Shown here in pieces: positions 1 through 7,891 of a stretch of DNA of 36,345 bases (positions within the stretch are counted from its first letter, which is position 1; every line of letters begins with the position of its first letter). The notes under the pieces were generated by a model. The model was not told where the DNA came from, searched no databases, and worked only from the letters and a program-made list of their open reading frames with translations. A program made the translations under genes and the position numbers. The stretch comes from an uncultured Porphyromonadaceae bacterium (lineage in GTDB: Bacteria > Bacteroidota > Bacteroidia > Bacteroidales > Muribaculaceae): assembly GCA_947427285.1 (NCBI GenBank), contig CANEHE010000021.1, positions 1 to 36,345 on the forward strand, given 5' to 3'.

Positions 1-10
1 ACTATGTCCT

Positions 11-262
11 TTAGTTTGGTTTAAATTGAAGAATCTTATCCCGAACTCGCGTTATAAGATTCCGTATAAGTGGATCATGAAAAAAATCCCACCACCGGTC
101 GTTTACCGGAGACGGCTGGAAAAATTCCCTGTCCATCCGCCATGAATCGGGAAGGGAGTCACGTAAGAAGGTTGCAGGTGCGATATCGGCTTTTGCCGGC
201 ATTGTGGTCCCAGCCAATGACGAAACTATTAAAGTCGATAAAATTAGAAAAGTGTTTTTCAT
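11..262 (-). pseudogene. N-terminal fragment of a TolC/NodT-type outer-membrane efflux protein
   Basis: This encodes 83 residues that begin with a signal peptide (hydrophobic core at about residues 4-18, likely cleavage after PAKA). A WWDFFHDPLIRNLITRV stretch follows, which resembles the conserved start of the mature part of outer-membrane efflux factors (usually about 450 residues). The frame stops at 11-13, where the family normally continues into its first long helix. In the neighbouring frame the sequence stays open to the window edge (FFNLNQTKGHS), so a frameshift near position 40 is possible. Only 10 bases lie beyond the stop, so it is not visible whether the rest of the gene exists. 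It could also be a true short relic. The family call rests on the WW..F.DP..RNLI pattern alone. Confidence 0.5.
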
Positions 263-459
263 CAGTCTATAGTGGCGAGTCGCTGCCGGAATGGAAGCGG
301 CATGGATAATGTGTGATATCCCTGTCTGAATATATAACCCTCAATTGTGGTCGGAGTTCATTGGATTACCTGTAGAATACGATTCCTGAAACAACGGTAG
401 CTCCTTGATTCCTCATTGTCGCTGATGAGAAAAAATAACTCAATTATTTTTCTTTTTTC
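263..459. other. intergenic region upstream of the gdhA promoter
   Basis: This non-coding stretch separates the minus-strand efflux fragment from the gdhA promoter. Short ORFs here have no recognisable features and I see no RNA gene. Together with the promoter and leader the whole gap runs from 263 to 601. Confidence 0.6.
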
Positions 460-491
460 TTTGGCTGATAAATAAAAACATTGTACTTTTG
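460..491 (+). promoter_or_regulatory. Bacteroidota-type promoter of gdhA
   Basis: TTTG at 460-463 and TACTTTTG at 484-491 match the -33 (TTTG) and -7 (TAnnTTTG) boxes exactly, with 20 bases between them. Transcription would start near 497, leaving a leader of about 100 nt before the gdhA ATG. I saw no convincing riboswitch fold in that leader. Confidence 0.8.
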
Positions 492-601
492 CAGCGAAAT
501 AAAGAAGTGCCCGAAACGCATATCAATATAGTGGCGGAAGGTGTTTCTTACGAACGATAACAATCAACAAGTTTTAACCTATAAATCTAAAACTTACCGA
601 C

Positions 602-1945
602 ATGAATATTAATGAAATCATGGCCAACCTCGAGGCCAAGCATCCTGGCGAGAAGGAGTTCCTTCAGGCTGTGCACGAAGTGTTGGAATCCGTACAGGAC
701 GTCTACAACCAGCACCCCGAGTTTGAGAAAGCCAAAATCGTAGAACGTATGGTTGAACCCGACCGTATCTTCACTTTCCGTGTAACATGGGTTGACGACA
801 AAGGCGAGGTTCAGACCAATCTTGGATATCGCGTACAGTTCAACAGTGCCATTGGCCCTTACAAAGGAGGTCTTCGTTTCCACAAGGCGGTAAACCTTTC
901 AATGCTGAAATTCCTCGGCTTTGAGCAGACTTTCAAAAATGCACTGACTACTCTCCCCATGGGTGGCGGCAAAGGTGGTTCTGATTTCGACCCAGTAGGC
1001 AAATCCGACGCTGAAATCATGCGCTTCTGCCAGGCTTTCATGTATGAATTGTGGCGCATCATCGGTCCTGATACCGACATCCCTGCTGGCGACGTTGGCG
1101 TAGGCGGCCGTGAAATCGGTTATATGTACGGTATGTACAAAAAGCTCGCCCGCGAGTACAACACTGGCGTATTGACCGGTAAGGGTGAGACTTGGGGTGG
1201 CTCTATCCTCCGTCCTGAGGCAACAGGTTTCGGTGCTCTCTACTTCACTCAGCACGTTCTCCATACTGCAGGTAAGGACATCAAGGGCAAGACAATCGCT
1301 CTCTCTGGCTTCGGCAACGTGGCTTGGGGCGCAGCTCTCAAGGCTACCGAACTCGGTGCAAAAGTAGTTGCTATCTCTGGTCCTGACGGAGTTTGCGAAA
1401 TCCCCGACGGCATCACCAAGGAGATGATCGACTACATGCTCGTTATGCGTGCTTCCAACCAGAACCGCGTTGAGATGATGGCTGAGAAATTCCCTGGCAA
1501 GGCTAAATTCACTCCCGGCAAGAAGGCTTGGTCTGTAAAGTGCGACATCGCTCTTCCCTGCGCATTCCAGAACGAGCTTAACGGTGACGACGCCAAAGAA
1601 CTTCTCGCCAACGGCACATGGTGCTGCTGCGAGGTTTCAAACATGGGTTGCACCCCCGAGGCTATCCACGAATTCCAGTCTGCAGGCATCCTCTTCGCTC
1701 CTGGTAAGGCTGTGAACGCTGGTGGTGTGGCTACTTCCGGTCTTGAAATGACTCAGAACGCCGCTCACCTTGGCTGGTCTGGTGAAGAGGTTGACGCCAA
1801 GCTTCACTTCATCATGTCTTCTATCCACGACGCTTGCGTGAAGTATGGCAAGCAGGCTGACGGCCACATCGACTACGTGAAGGGTGCCAACATCGCAGGC
1901 TTCATGAAGGTCGCTACCGCTATGCTTGAGCAGGGCATCGTTTAA
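602..1945 (+). CDS. gdhA: NADP-type glutamate dehydrogenase
   Basis: It catalyses reversible reductive amination of 2-oxoglutarate to glutamate in the cytoplasm, a main ammonium-assimilation route in gut Bacteroidales. The 447 residues match the usual length of the hexameric bacterial enzyme. The substrate domain contains GPYKGGLRFH (85-94), the catalytic-lysine motif PMGGGKGG with K124, and PAGDVGVGGRE with the catalytic aspartate D164. The Rossmann domain carries SGFGNVAWGA at 235-244. The start is fixed by the family-typical N-terminus and by a strong promoter about 110 nt upstream. Codon use is strongly biased to C-ending codons, unlike several neighbours, as expected for a highly expressed gene. 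It is monocistronic, with a GC-rich hairpin 30 nt after the stop. NADP preference is inferred from the family and not directly visible. Confidence 0.97.
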   Translation: MNINEIMANLEAKHPGEKEFLQAVHEVLESVQDVYNQHPEFEKAKIVERMVEPDRIFTFRVTWVDDKGEVQTNLGYRVQFNSAIGPYKGGLRFHKAVNLSMLKFLGFEQTFKNALTTLPMGGGKGGSDFDPVGKSDAEIMRFCQAFMYELWRIIGPDTDIPAGDVGVGGREIGYMYGMYKKLAREYNTGVLTGKGETWGGSILRPEATGFGALYFTQHVLHTAGKDIKGKTIALSGFGNVAWGAALKATELGAKVVAISGPDGVCEIPDGITKEMIDYMLVMRASNQNRVEMMAEKFPGKAKFTPGKKAWSVKCDIALPCAFQNELNGDDAKELLANGTWCCCEVSNMGCTPEAIHEFQSAGILFAPGKAVNAGGVATSGLEMTQNAAHLGWSGEEVDAKLHFIMSSIHDACVKYGKQADGHIDYVKGANIAGFMKVATAMLEQGIV

Positions 1946-1974
1946 TCTCTTTGAGATTCCACTACACAACAATA

Positions 1975-2009
1975 GCCGCGGGCGTGTCCATATCGGATCC
2001 GTCCGCGGC
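1975..2009 (+). terminator. hairpin terminator after gdhA
   Basis: GCCGCGGGCG (1975-1984) pairs with CGTCCGCGGC (2000-2009) over 10 bp with one G-U pair. The following CTCTTTCC is only a weak U-tract, so termination may be partial. Confidence 0.6.
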
Positions 2010-2035
2010 CTCTTTCCAACTCCAGACTTTAGATT

Positions 2036-2302
2036 ATGCCATCCTTTACAAGACTCAGACAATGGCTGTCGGGACTTTCTTTCCGGACGGGAATAATTGT
2101 CCTTCTCATCTGTGTGCCGTTCTATCTGTTGAGTTTTGTGCAGATGTTGCTACCGTTGTCTGTGGGAATGAAGTCTGTGTTATGGGTAGTGTTGTTCGGG
2201 CTTGCCAAGACTTTTCAATACGCCGGTCTGACAATAATTGGAGCCGAAGGTGTGCGTCGCCTACGGAAATGGCTTAAGAGGCTGTTTAATAATCATTGTT
2301 AA
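2036..2302 (+). CDS. small two-segment inner-membrane protein, C-terminus altered by a repeat
   Basis: This is an 88-residue protein of unknown function with two hydrophobic segments at about residues 18-42 and 45-66, basic residues before the first and a basic tail (RRLRKWLKR). It has the look of small conserved Bacteroidales membrane proteins. A longer ORF in another frame (1951-2277) overlaps it but lacks protein-like composition. The last codons from TTA AGA GGC onward, including the stop, lie inside a MITE-like element (2274-2414) flanked by the direct repeat AAATGGC. Removing the element and one repeat copy restores a reading frame ending KWRKSQGDR and then TGA at 2443. The visible tail LKRLFNNHC therefore appears to be donated by the insertion. 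Confidence 0.75.
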   Translation: MPSFTRLRQWLSGLSFRTGIIVLLICVPFYLLSFVQMLLPLSVGMKSVLWVVLFGLAKTFQYAGLTIIGAEGVRRLRKWLKRLFNNHC

Positions 2303-2414
2303 ACACAAGGTGGTGTATTTTCTGTTAAGTCACAATTTATGCTCCTTCGCCGCAGGTACAAATCCATCTCAAATCTTTCGGCCTTGTGTTAACAAGCATT
2401 ATTAAACAGCCTCT
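2274..2414. mobile_element. MITE-like element with about 33-bp terminal inverted repeats
   Basis: The 141-bp element has ends AGAGGCTGTTTAATAAT..TTGTTAA(A)CACAAGG. The left copy is at about 2277-2310. The right copy, inverted, is at 2382-2414 and differs at only about 3 positions. It is bounded by 7-bp direct repeats AAATGGC at 2267-2273 and 2415-2421, as expected for a target-site duplication. The about 70-bp core encodes nothing. It inserted into the 3' end of the small membrane gene at 2036. Related single copies lie elsewhere in the window. No matching transposase is present, so the family that mobilises it is unknown. Confidence 0.7.
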
Positions 2415-2499
2415 AAATGGCGTAAAAGTCAAGGCGACCGCTGATGGATCGCCCTGCGACATTAGTTATCAGTAAAGAGTTATTTATTGGAGGAACGTA

Positions 2500-4572
2500 T
2501 TATCTTCCTCCGGCTGTGGAAGTGTCCACTTTTGCATCGGCGTTCACCAGTTTCTCGGCACTACGCTTCTGTCGTCCCCACTGCAGATTGTAGCTTATGG
2601 AGATATACGGCATGCGCATGTCGAGCCGCATGTGCTGTTCGTTGGTGTTCCATTTGCTGAGCATTCTTGAGCCCTGGTCATATTTTCCGAAAGGCATGAT
2701 TATGCCTGCGCTGAACTGCCAGTTTCTCCAGTTGTAGGAGAGATCGATGATCGATAGATTCTCTCCCCAGCTGATTTTCTCACCCCAGAGGTCATGTTCT
2801 GCACGGATGTATTTTCCTGAAAGCACAAATCCCCAATGCATGAGTCTGAGATTTACATTACCGCTCCAGTTATTATTGGTGATATTATAACCGGTGCCGC
2901 GCATCCTTTCCATTCGAAATTGTAGATAACCGCTTGCTGTAAGCCAGTCTGGAATGATGTCTATTTGAGGAGCGATAAAGAAGGAGAGATTCTGGAGTCC
3001 ACGACTGTTCTCGTATGATGTTATCAGTTTCTGTTCCTCCCAGAATAGTATTGGAGTGATGGCATCCGGACTTGAAAAAGCACGTATGCCGAATGACCCC
3101 GATGCTCTTGGTATGTTGAAGTTGTAACGCAATGTCAGCATGTACGATGTCGAAGTCTTCAGTCCCGGATTTCCGATGCGCCATTGAAAACCGTCAATCT
3201 GTTGTGGAGTGGGGTTGGTTTCCGCAAGGGAGGGTGCTGTTTGCCACGATTGGAAACTAAGGCGGAACTGATGGTTCTGGTTGATGCTGTATGTCACGGT
3301 AGCCTGCGGCCGAAGACTCCATGAATTGTTTCCTTGACCTGTTTCCTTGAAAAGGAAGTCGGTGTATTGCGCGCCGAGTCCGGCGGTAAGAGTCACTTTC
3401 TTGATACGTTGGAAATATTCTGCGAAGAAATAGACCTTGTCCTGCCGCTGATGGAAAATCTGTCCCCCGAGATTCTCATATAGAGAACGGTTGCGGTTGG
3501 CGGTGTATGAAACGCCTGTCGTAAGACGTCCATTTTTCCAGTTTTTGATATAGTCAGCCTCGATGGCGTATGCCTGGTTACGGTCTTTGATATTGGTGTG
3601 GATGTCAGTAAGATAATTCGGAACTCCCGGAAGTTGTTCAATGTAATCCGAATATGAACGACCAAAATAGAATGAACTGTTGAAATCCACTATCAGCATC
3701 TGATTGTCACGGAAATGTTGCTGAAGATAGAGCGACAGCCGCGGTGTGGTTCCTTTGTCTCCGTGTGTGTCTGCCAGAAGAATATCGTCTGATCCGTCAC
3801 TTAGCGAAAGCAGACCATTGTAGTGGAATCTGTCTGTAAACTTGTGGAACATGCCAAATTCGGCCATAATGACCGTAGTGTCGGGCTTGACATAGTTGTA
3901 CGAGGCCCAGACGTTTCCGAATGAGTTGTCCATTGTTCCTCCACGGGATGTCTCATCACGTTTCAGGGACGTCCCGTCAGGATAAGTGAATGTCTCGGTA
4001 TAATCCCTGTGTGTCTTTATCTTATTGGTGAGTTTGAAGTTGGCACCGATTTCCCATTGCGATCGTCCGGTATTGAATTTCGCATCCCCGAAATAGAATC
4101 CCCACGCCTGGTTGAGGGCAGGCTGTGCCATGGTCTGGAGAGAACCTCCTACAGTAGGATTGGTGACGATGAAATTCAGCACATAGTTGGCTCCGTTGTA
4201 GCGGAGACCGGGATTGTCAATCCATTCTACCCGTTTGATGGTTTCAGGCAGAAGTGCCCTCACTTGGTCGATGGTTGCCTGTCGGCCGTTTATGCGTATC
4301 TGTACCGACTGCCCTGCAGCCGATATTGAACCGAGAGCCTCGTTGACACTCAATGTCGGTATCATAAGGTTGTTCAGCAATTGCATTCCGTTCTTTGATG
4401 CGTCAACCGCACTCTGAGACGGATGGTAGACATCCATATCAGGTTTGTGGATTACTTTTGGTGCCTGAATCACAAATTCCTGAAGATCGATGATGGCTGT
4501 GGAGTCGTTGGATTCCTGTGCGAAGGAGGGGAACACTCCGCAGATCATGACGAAGGGTAAGTATTTTTTCAT
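2500..4572 (-). CDS. outer-membrane beta-barrel protein, TonB-dependent-receptor-like
   Basis: This 690-residue protein has a signal peptide (MKKYLPFVMICGVFPSFA, then QESND). A plug-like region follows at about residues 30-150, with QSVQIRINGRQATIDQVRALLP and ETIKRVEWIDNPGLRY. The rest is a long beta-barrel rich in alternating aromatic strands. It resembles the Bacteroidota outer-membrane beta-barrel family related to TonB-dependent receptors but lacks the N-terminal carboxypeptidase-like domain common in SusC-type proteins. The substrate cannot be told. I start it at the ATG at 4572 and not at a GTG three codons upstream, because the signal peptide then begins MKKY. It is a single gene with its own likely -7 box upstream. 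No SusD partner is adjacent, which argues against a glycan-uptake locus. Confidence 0.85.
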   Translation of the reverse strand: MKKYLPFVMICGVFPSFAQESNDSTAIIDLQEFVIQAPKVIHKPDMDVYHPSQSAVDASKNGMQLLNNLMIPTLSVNEALGSISAAGQSVQIRINGRQATIDQVRALLPETIKRVEWIDNPGLRYNGANYVLNFIVTNPTVGGSLQTMAQPALNQAWGFYFGDAKFNTGRSQWEIGANFKLTNKIKTHRDYTETFTYPDGTSLKRDETSRGGTMDNSFGNVWASYNYVKPDTTVIMAEFGMFHKFTDRFHYNGLLSLSDGSDDILLADTHGDKGTTPRLSLYLQQHFRDNQMLIVDFNSSFYFGRSYSDYIEQLPGVPNYLTDIHTNIKDRNQAYAIEADYIKNWKNGRLTTGVSYTANRNRSLYENLGGQIFHQRQDKVYFFAEYFQRIKKVTLTAGLGAQYTDFLFKETGQGNNSWSLRPQATVTYSINQNHQFRLSFQSWQTAPSLAETNPTPQQIDGFQWRIGNPGLKTSTSYMLTLRYNFNIPRASGSFGIRAFSSPDAITPILFWEEQKLITSYENSRGLQNLSFFIAPQIDIIPDWLTASGYLQFRMERMRGTGYNITNNNWSGNVNLRLMHWGFVLSGKYIRAEHDLWGEKISWGENLSIIDLSYNWRNWQFSAGIIMPFGKYDQGSRMLSKWNTNEQHMRLDMRMPYISISYNLQWGRQKRSAEKLVNADAKVDTSTAGGR

Positions 4573-4613
4573 TTCTCTCACATCTACTTATCGGATTAAA
4601 TAGAAATATATTG

Positions 4614-4621
4614 CAAAATTA
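4614..4621 (-). promoter_or_regulatory. -7 box for the outer-membrane barrel gene
   Basis: On the minus strand this reads TAATTTTG, a match to TAnnTTTG, about 42 nt before the ATG at 4572. No TTTG is found at the expected -33 position, so only half of the promoter is supported. Confidence 0.45.
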
Positions 4622-4698
4622 GGGAAAAGAGTTGTTACCCCCCCGTTTGCAAGTTAAAAATGGTTAAACTTAAATTTTTTGATTATTGGGAAAAGAAA

Positions 4699-4729
4699 TT
4701 TGAGATAACCGGCTTTTTGAGTAATTTTG
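4699..4729 (+). promoter_or_regulatory. Bacteroidota-type promoter of ridA
   Basis: TTTG at 4699-4702 and TAATTTTG at 4722-4729 match both consensus boxes with a 19-base spacer. The predicted start near 4735 leaves a leader of about 25 nt. Confidence 0.75.
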
Positions 4730-4760
4730 TAGACGCTTTAAAGCATCAAATGAATAAGAC

Positions 4761-5135
4761 ATGAAAAAGGAAATCAATTCATCAAAGGCTCCGGGTGCGA
4801 TAGGCCCGTATAGCCAGGCTATCCAGACCGGTAATCTTATTTTTGTCAGCGGTCAACTTCCGATCTGTGCTGAAACCGGAGAGATGCCTTCTGACATCAA
4901 GGCGCAGACACGGCAATCAATCAATAATATCAAGGCTATCCTTGCTGAGGCAGGTGCCACACTCGACAATGTGGTGAAGACTACGGTCTTTCTCGCAGAT
5001 ATGGAGCTTTTCGGGCCGATGAACGAGGTGTACGGAGAGGAATTCAAAAAGACCTATCCGGCCCGTTGTGCTTTCGCAGTGAAGGAACTTCCCAAGAAAG
5101 CACTGGTAGAGATCGAGGTTATCGCAGCTGTGTGA
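4761..5135 (+). CDS. ridA: RidA family reactive enamine/imine deaminase
   Basis: It hydrolyses reactive 2-aminoacrylate and related imines made by PLP enzymes such as threonine dehydratase, protecting the cytoplasm. The 124 residues match the family length of about 125. Diagnostic segments are APGAIGPYSQAI near the N-terminus, FVSGQLP (28-34), and the C-terminal PARCAFAVKELPKKALVEIEVIA, which holds the substrate-binding arginine R102 and acidic residue E117. The start is supported by a promoter about 30 nt upstream. A strong terminator follows, so it is a single-gene transcript. No PLP enzyme lies next to it. Confidence 0.95.
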   Translation: MKKEINSSKAPGAIGPYSQAIQTGNLIFVSGQLPICAETGEMPSDIKAQTRQSINNIKAILAEAGATLDNVVKTTVFLADMELFGPMNEVYGEEFKKTYPARCAFAVKELPKKALVEIEVIAAV

Positions 5136-5154
5136 TAGGATATCAATGAGTTAT

Positions 5155-5193
5155 CCGCCGCTATGTCCGGATTGAGCCGGTAGCGGCGGTTTT
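5155..5193 (+). terminator. intrinsic terminator after ridA
   Basis: CCGCCGCTA (5155-5163) pairs perfectly with TAGCGGCGG (5181-5189), followed by TTTTGATTTT. It separates ridA from the ABC-F gene that begins 22 nt later. Confidence 0.88.
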
Positions 5194-5214
5194 GATTTTA
5201 TAAGTTCTCTTTTT

Positions 5215-7011
5215 ATGGTCAGTTATCTTCAGGTTGAGGGTCTTGCCAAGTCGTATGGCGACCGGCTGCTTTTTTCGGATGTCACTTTTGGAGTATATCA
5301 AGGAGACAAAATAGGACTTGTGGCGCAGAACGGTGCCGGAAAATCGACATTGATGGGTATTCTCGCTGGCAAGGAGAGTCCGGATGAGGGATCGGTGGTG
5401 TTTCGCAACGGCTTAAGAATTGGCTACCTTGAACAGACGCCTGTATTCGCTCCGGAAGCTACGGTGCTTGAGGCTGCCATGCCGTCGGTCGATGTCGTCG
5501 CCAATGAGGATTGGAATCTGGAGGACAGGGCTAAATCCATGCTTGGTACTCTGGGGCTTCATGATACTGACGCGTGGGTGTCAACTCTTTCGGGAGGACA
5601 GCAGAAGCGTCTGGCAATAGTGCGTACGCTTCTTGCCGAGCCGGACTTCCTTTTTCTGGACGAGCCTACCAACCATCTCGACATTGCTGTCATCGAATGG
5701 CTTGAAGATTATCTGACACGGCAACGGATTACGTTGCTTATGGTGACACACGACCGGTATTTTCTGGACCGGGTGTGCTCAAAAATAATGGAGATTGACA
5801 GGGGACAGACGTATGTTTATGAAGGGAATTTCTCTTATTATCTGCGTCGCCGGGAAGAGCGGATGGAGGCTCTTTCGTCTGAATTGTCAAGGGTAAAGAA
5901 TCTTCTGCGTACAGAACTGGAATGGATGCGTCGTCAGCCGCAGGCCCGCGGATCGAAAGCCAAATACCGTATCGACAATTTTCATGATCTGGAGAGACGG
6001 AGCAAGGTGGACCTTAGCGAACGCAATGTCAGCCTTAATATGAAGTCATCCTATATCGGTTCCAAGATTTTCGAAGCCAGAGGTGTGACCAAATCTTTCG
6101 GTGATATCCGGATTCTGCGTGATTGGAGTTATACTTTTGCCAGATATGAGCGCGTCGGCATAGTGGGTGACAACGGTGCCGGCAAAACTACTTTTATAAA
6201 ACTTCTTCTTGGTGAGATCGAACCGGACTCAGGTCATTTCGATATCGGCGAGACTGTGCGGTGGGGATATTACAGCCAGGCCGGTATGACCGGTTTTGAT
6301 GAGAGAAAGAAAGTCATAGACGCTGTACGGGAGATCGCGGAGGAGGTGACGATCGACGATAAGACCCGGCTTTCCGCATCGCAATTTCTTTCACAGTTCC
6401 TGTTTTCTCCCGAACAGCAGCAGAAATATATATATAAGTTGAGCGGTGGTGAACGACGTCGGTTGTATCTGGCCACTGTTCTGATGCGTCGTCCTAATTT
6501 TCTGATACTTGACGAGCCTACCAATGATCTCGATATAATGACTTTGACTGTGCTTGAGGATTATCTGGCTGGATTCAAGGGTTGTCTTATTGTGGTGAGT
6601 CACGACAGATTTTTCCTTGACAGAATCGTAGATCATCTGTTTGTGTTCAAGGGAAATGGTGTGGTACGTGATTTTCCCGGTGACTATACCACTTATCGGG
6701 AATCGGCTAAAAAAGAGGAGCGTGAGGCACGGATTGTCAAAGAGAATACTGATGGAGAAAAACCATCCGGGCGTGTCAGACAGGCTCAGGACAGGCAGAG
6801 GCTTACATTCAAGGAGAAACGGGAGAAAGAGGAACTGGAGAGACAGTTGGAAGAATATTATGCCGAGAAGACTGCTCTGGAGTCGGAATTGAATTCCGGA
6901 GAGTCAGATCATCTTCGTCTGGGTGCCATTGGCGAGAGGATCAATGAGTTGACAGAACTGATAGACGAAGCCGAGATGCGCCTACTTGAATTGATGGAGA
7001 AGGAGGACTGA
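5215..7011 (+). CDS. uup: ABC-F family ATPase, Uup-like
   Basis: A soluble double-ATPase protein that in this family acts on ribosomes, not as a transporter. The first domain shows Walker A GLVAQNGAGKST (34-45), signature LSGGQQKR (125-132) and Walker B FLFLDEPTNHLD (145-156). The charged inter-domain linker, about 215-275, contains RTELEWMRRQPQARGSKAK. The second domain shows GIVGDNGAGKTT (315-326), LSGGERRR (409-416) and FLILDEPTNDLD (429-440). Residues about 520-598 form a Lys/Glu-rich coiled coil typical of the Uup-type C-terminal domain. Both catalytic glutamates are present, so both sites look active. It lies downstream of the ridA terminator and ends 9 nt from a convergent gene. Uup is my best subfamily guess. 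Antibiotic-resistance ABC-F members differ mainly in the linker, which I cannot resolve by eye. Confidence 0.92.
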   Translation: MVSYLQVEGLAKSYGDRLLFSDVTFGVYQGDKIGLVAQNGAGKSTLMGILAGKESPDEGSVVFRNGLRIGYLEQTPVFAPEATVLEAAMPSVDVVANEDWNLEDRAKSMLGTLGLHDTDAWVSTLSGGQQKRLAIVRTLLAEPDFLFLDEPTNHLDIAVIEWLEDYLTRQRITLLMVTHDRYFLDRVCSKIMEIDRGQTYVYEGNFSYYLRRREERMEALSSELSRVKNLLRTELEWMRRQPQARGSKAKYRIDNFHDLERRSKVDLSERNVSLNMKSSYIGSKIFEARGVTKSFGDIRILRDWSYTFARYERVGIVGDNGAGKTTFIKLLLGEIEPDSGHFDIGETVRWGYYSQAGMTGFDERKKVIDAVREIAEEVTIDDKTRLSASQFLSQFLFSPEQQQKYIYKLSGGERRRLYLATVLMRRPNFLILDEPTNDLDIMTLTVLEDYLAGFKGCLIVVSHDRFFLDRIVDHLFVFKGNGVVRDFPGDYTTYRESAKKEEREARIVKENTDGEKPSGRVRQAQDRQRLTFKEKREKEELERQLEEYYAEKTALESELNSGESDHLRLGAIGERINELTELIDEAEMRLLELMEKED

Positions 7012-7020
7012 ATGTTTTGA

Positions 7021-7815
7021 TCAGGGACGTGGAGAGAAAAAAATACGGGCGAAAAGAATAGGATGTGAGTATTCCATATCACCGGATGCCGGAATGAGAG
7101 ACATGCTGTAGGAATTTTCGTCTGTTTCGGAGGTGAGGATCTCTACTGTCTCCGCATATCTGGCTTCGTGCAGAAAATTCAGTTCCATACGCCGGATGAC
7201 AGATGTGTCATGGCGTTCAAGAGGAAATTGATTCAGGAGGATTGAGATGTATCTGACGGTATTTACGTGTCTGTAATAATCAAGGTCGCAATACTTGAAA
7301 GTGTATGTCTGACCCGGAAGTGTGGCGTGCATGGCATGTGATATGTCGTCTGTATAGTCAGCCGGTATTATGGCTGTATGCTTTGTCTGGCGTGGTATAG
7401 GACATTCACGGGTTCCGATCATGCATTCGGGGAGTTCAAGATGTGTAAGCCCAGCGTTTTCGCGGGTCTTGGTGTTCATCACCATCCAGACCGAACGTGC
7501 GAAACCACACTCTTTTCCCTCTCCGTCCGCAATCATGAAACAACGAATGGAGAAGTGACGGTTCCAGTTTTCGATCCATGTCGTTATGGAGTAGTTTTCA
7601 TTGGATAAGGGCCAACGAGACATCTCGATTGTCAGACGGGAGAGAACCCAGCCTAAACCAAGATGTGACATGTCCGGATTTCCTATGCCGAGGGAATTGG
7701 CGTGGGCAGTGGCTATGTCAATTATTTTTGAGGTGAGTAGCGGGAGAGACATTTCTCCTTCGGCATTGACTTCACCGGCCGAGAGAAAAAATGATTCGGT
7801 GTATTCCTGTGTCAT
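7021..7815 (-). CDS. acyl-ACP thioesterase, double hot-dog fold
   Basis: It releases free fatty acids from acyl carrier protein in the cytoplasm. The 264 residues have the usual bacterial length of the FatA/FatB-like family. The first hot-dog segment includes IIDIATAHANSLGIG (31-45) and GWVLSRLTIEMSRWP. The second includes YCDLDYYRHVNTVRYI with D179, H183 and N185, the positions where the plant-type enzymes carry active-site residues. It is convergent with uup, 9 nt away, and lies downstream of the acyl-CoA dehydrogenase with a hairpin between them. It may be read partly from that operon. Chain-length preference cannot be read from the sequence. Confidence 0.88.
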   Translation of the reverse strand: MTQEYTESFFLSAGEVNAEGEMSLPLLTSKIIDIATAHANSLGIGNPDMSHLGLGWVLSRLTIEMSRWPLSNENYSITTWIENWNRHFSIRCFMIADGEGKECGFARSVWMVMNTKTRENAGLTHLELPECMIGTRECPIPRQTKHTAIIPADYTDDISHAMHATLPGQTYTFKYCDLDYYRHVNTVRYISILLNQFPLERHDTSVIRRMELNFLHEARYAETVEILTSETDENSYSMSLIPASGDMEYSHPILFARIFFSPRP

Positions 7816-7826
7816 ATTCTGATAAA

Positions 7827-7852
7827 GGGACGCGCCGGATAAGGCGCATCCC
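7827..7852 (-). terminator. hairpin between acyl-CoA dehydrogenase and thioesterase genes
   Basis: On the minus strand GGGATGCGCC pairs with GGCGCGTCCC around a 6-nt loop and is followed by TTTATC. This would end or dampen transcription from the etfB-etfA-dehydrogenase operon just before the thioesterase start. Confidence 0.6.
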
Positions 7853-7891
7853 TGTTAGAGCTTTTGTAATTTCTTTTGGAAATGACTGTGA

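Noticed and set aside
1951..2277. 108-codon plus-strand ORF overlapping the small membrane protein
   Set aside because: Its composition is not protein-like and it reads through the gdhA terminator hairpin. The 2036 frame gives a plausible two-segment membrane protein.
2500..4572. SusC-type glycan importer
   Set aside because: There is no N-terminal carboxypeptidase-like domain, the length is about 690 instead of about 1000 residues, and no SusD or glycoside hydrolase gene is adjacent.
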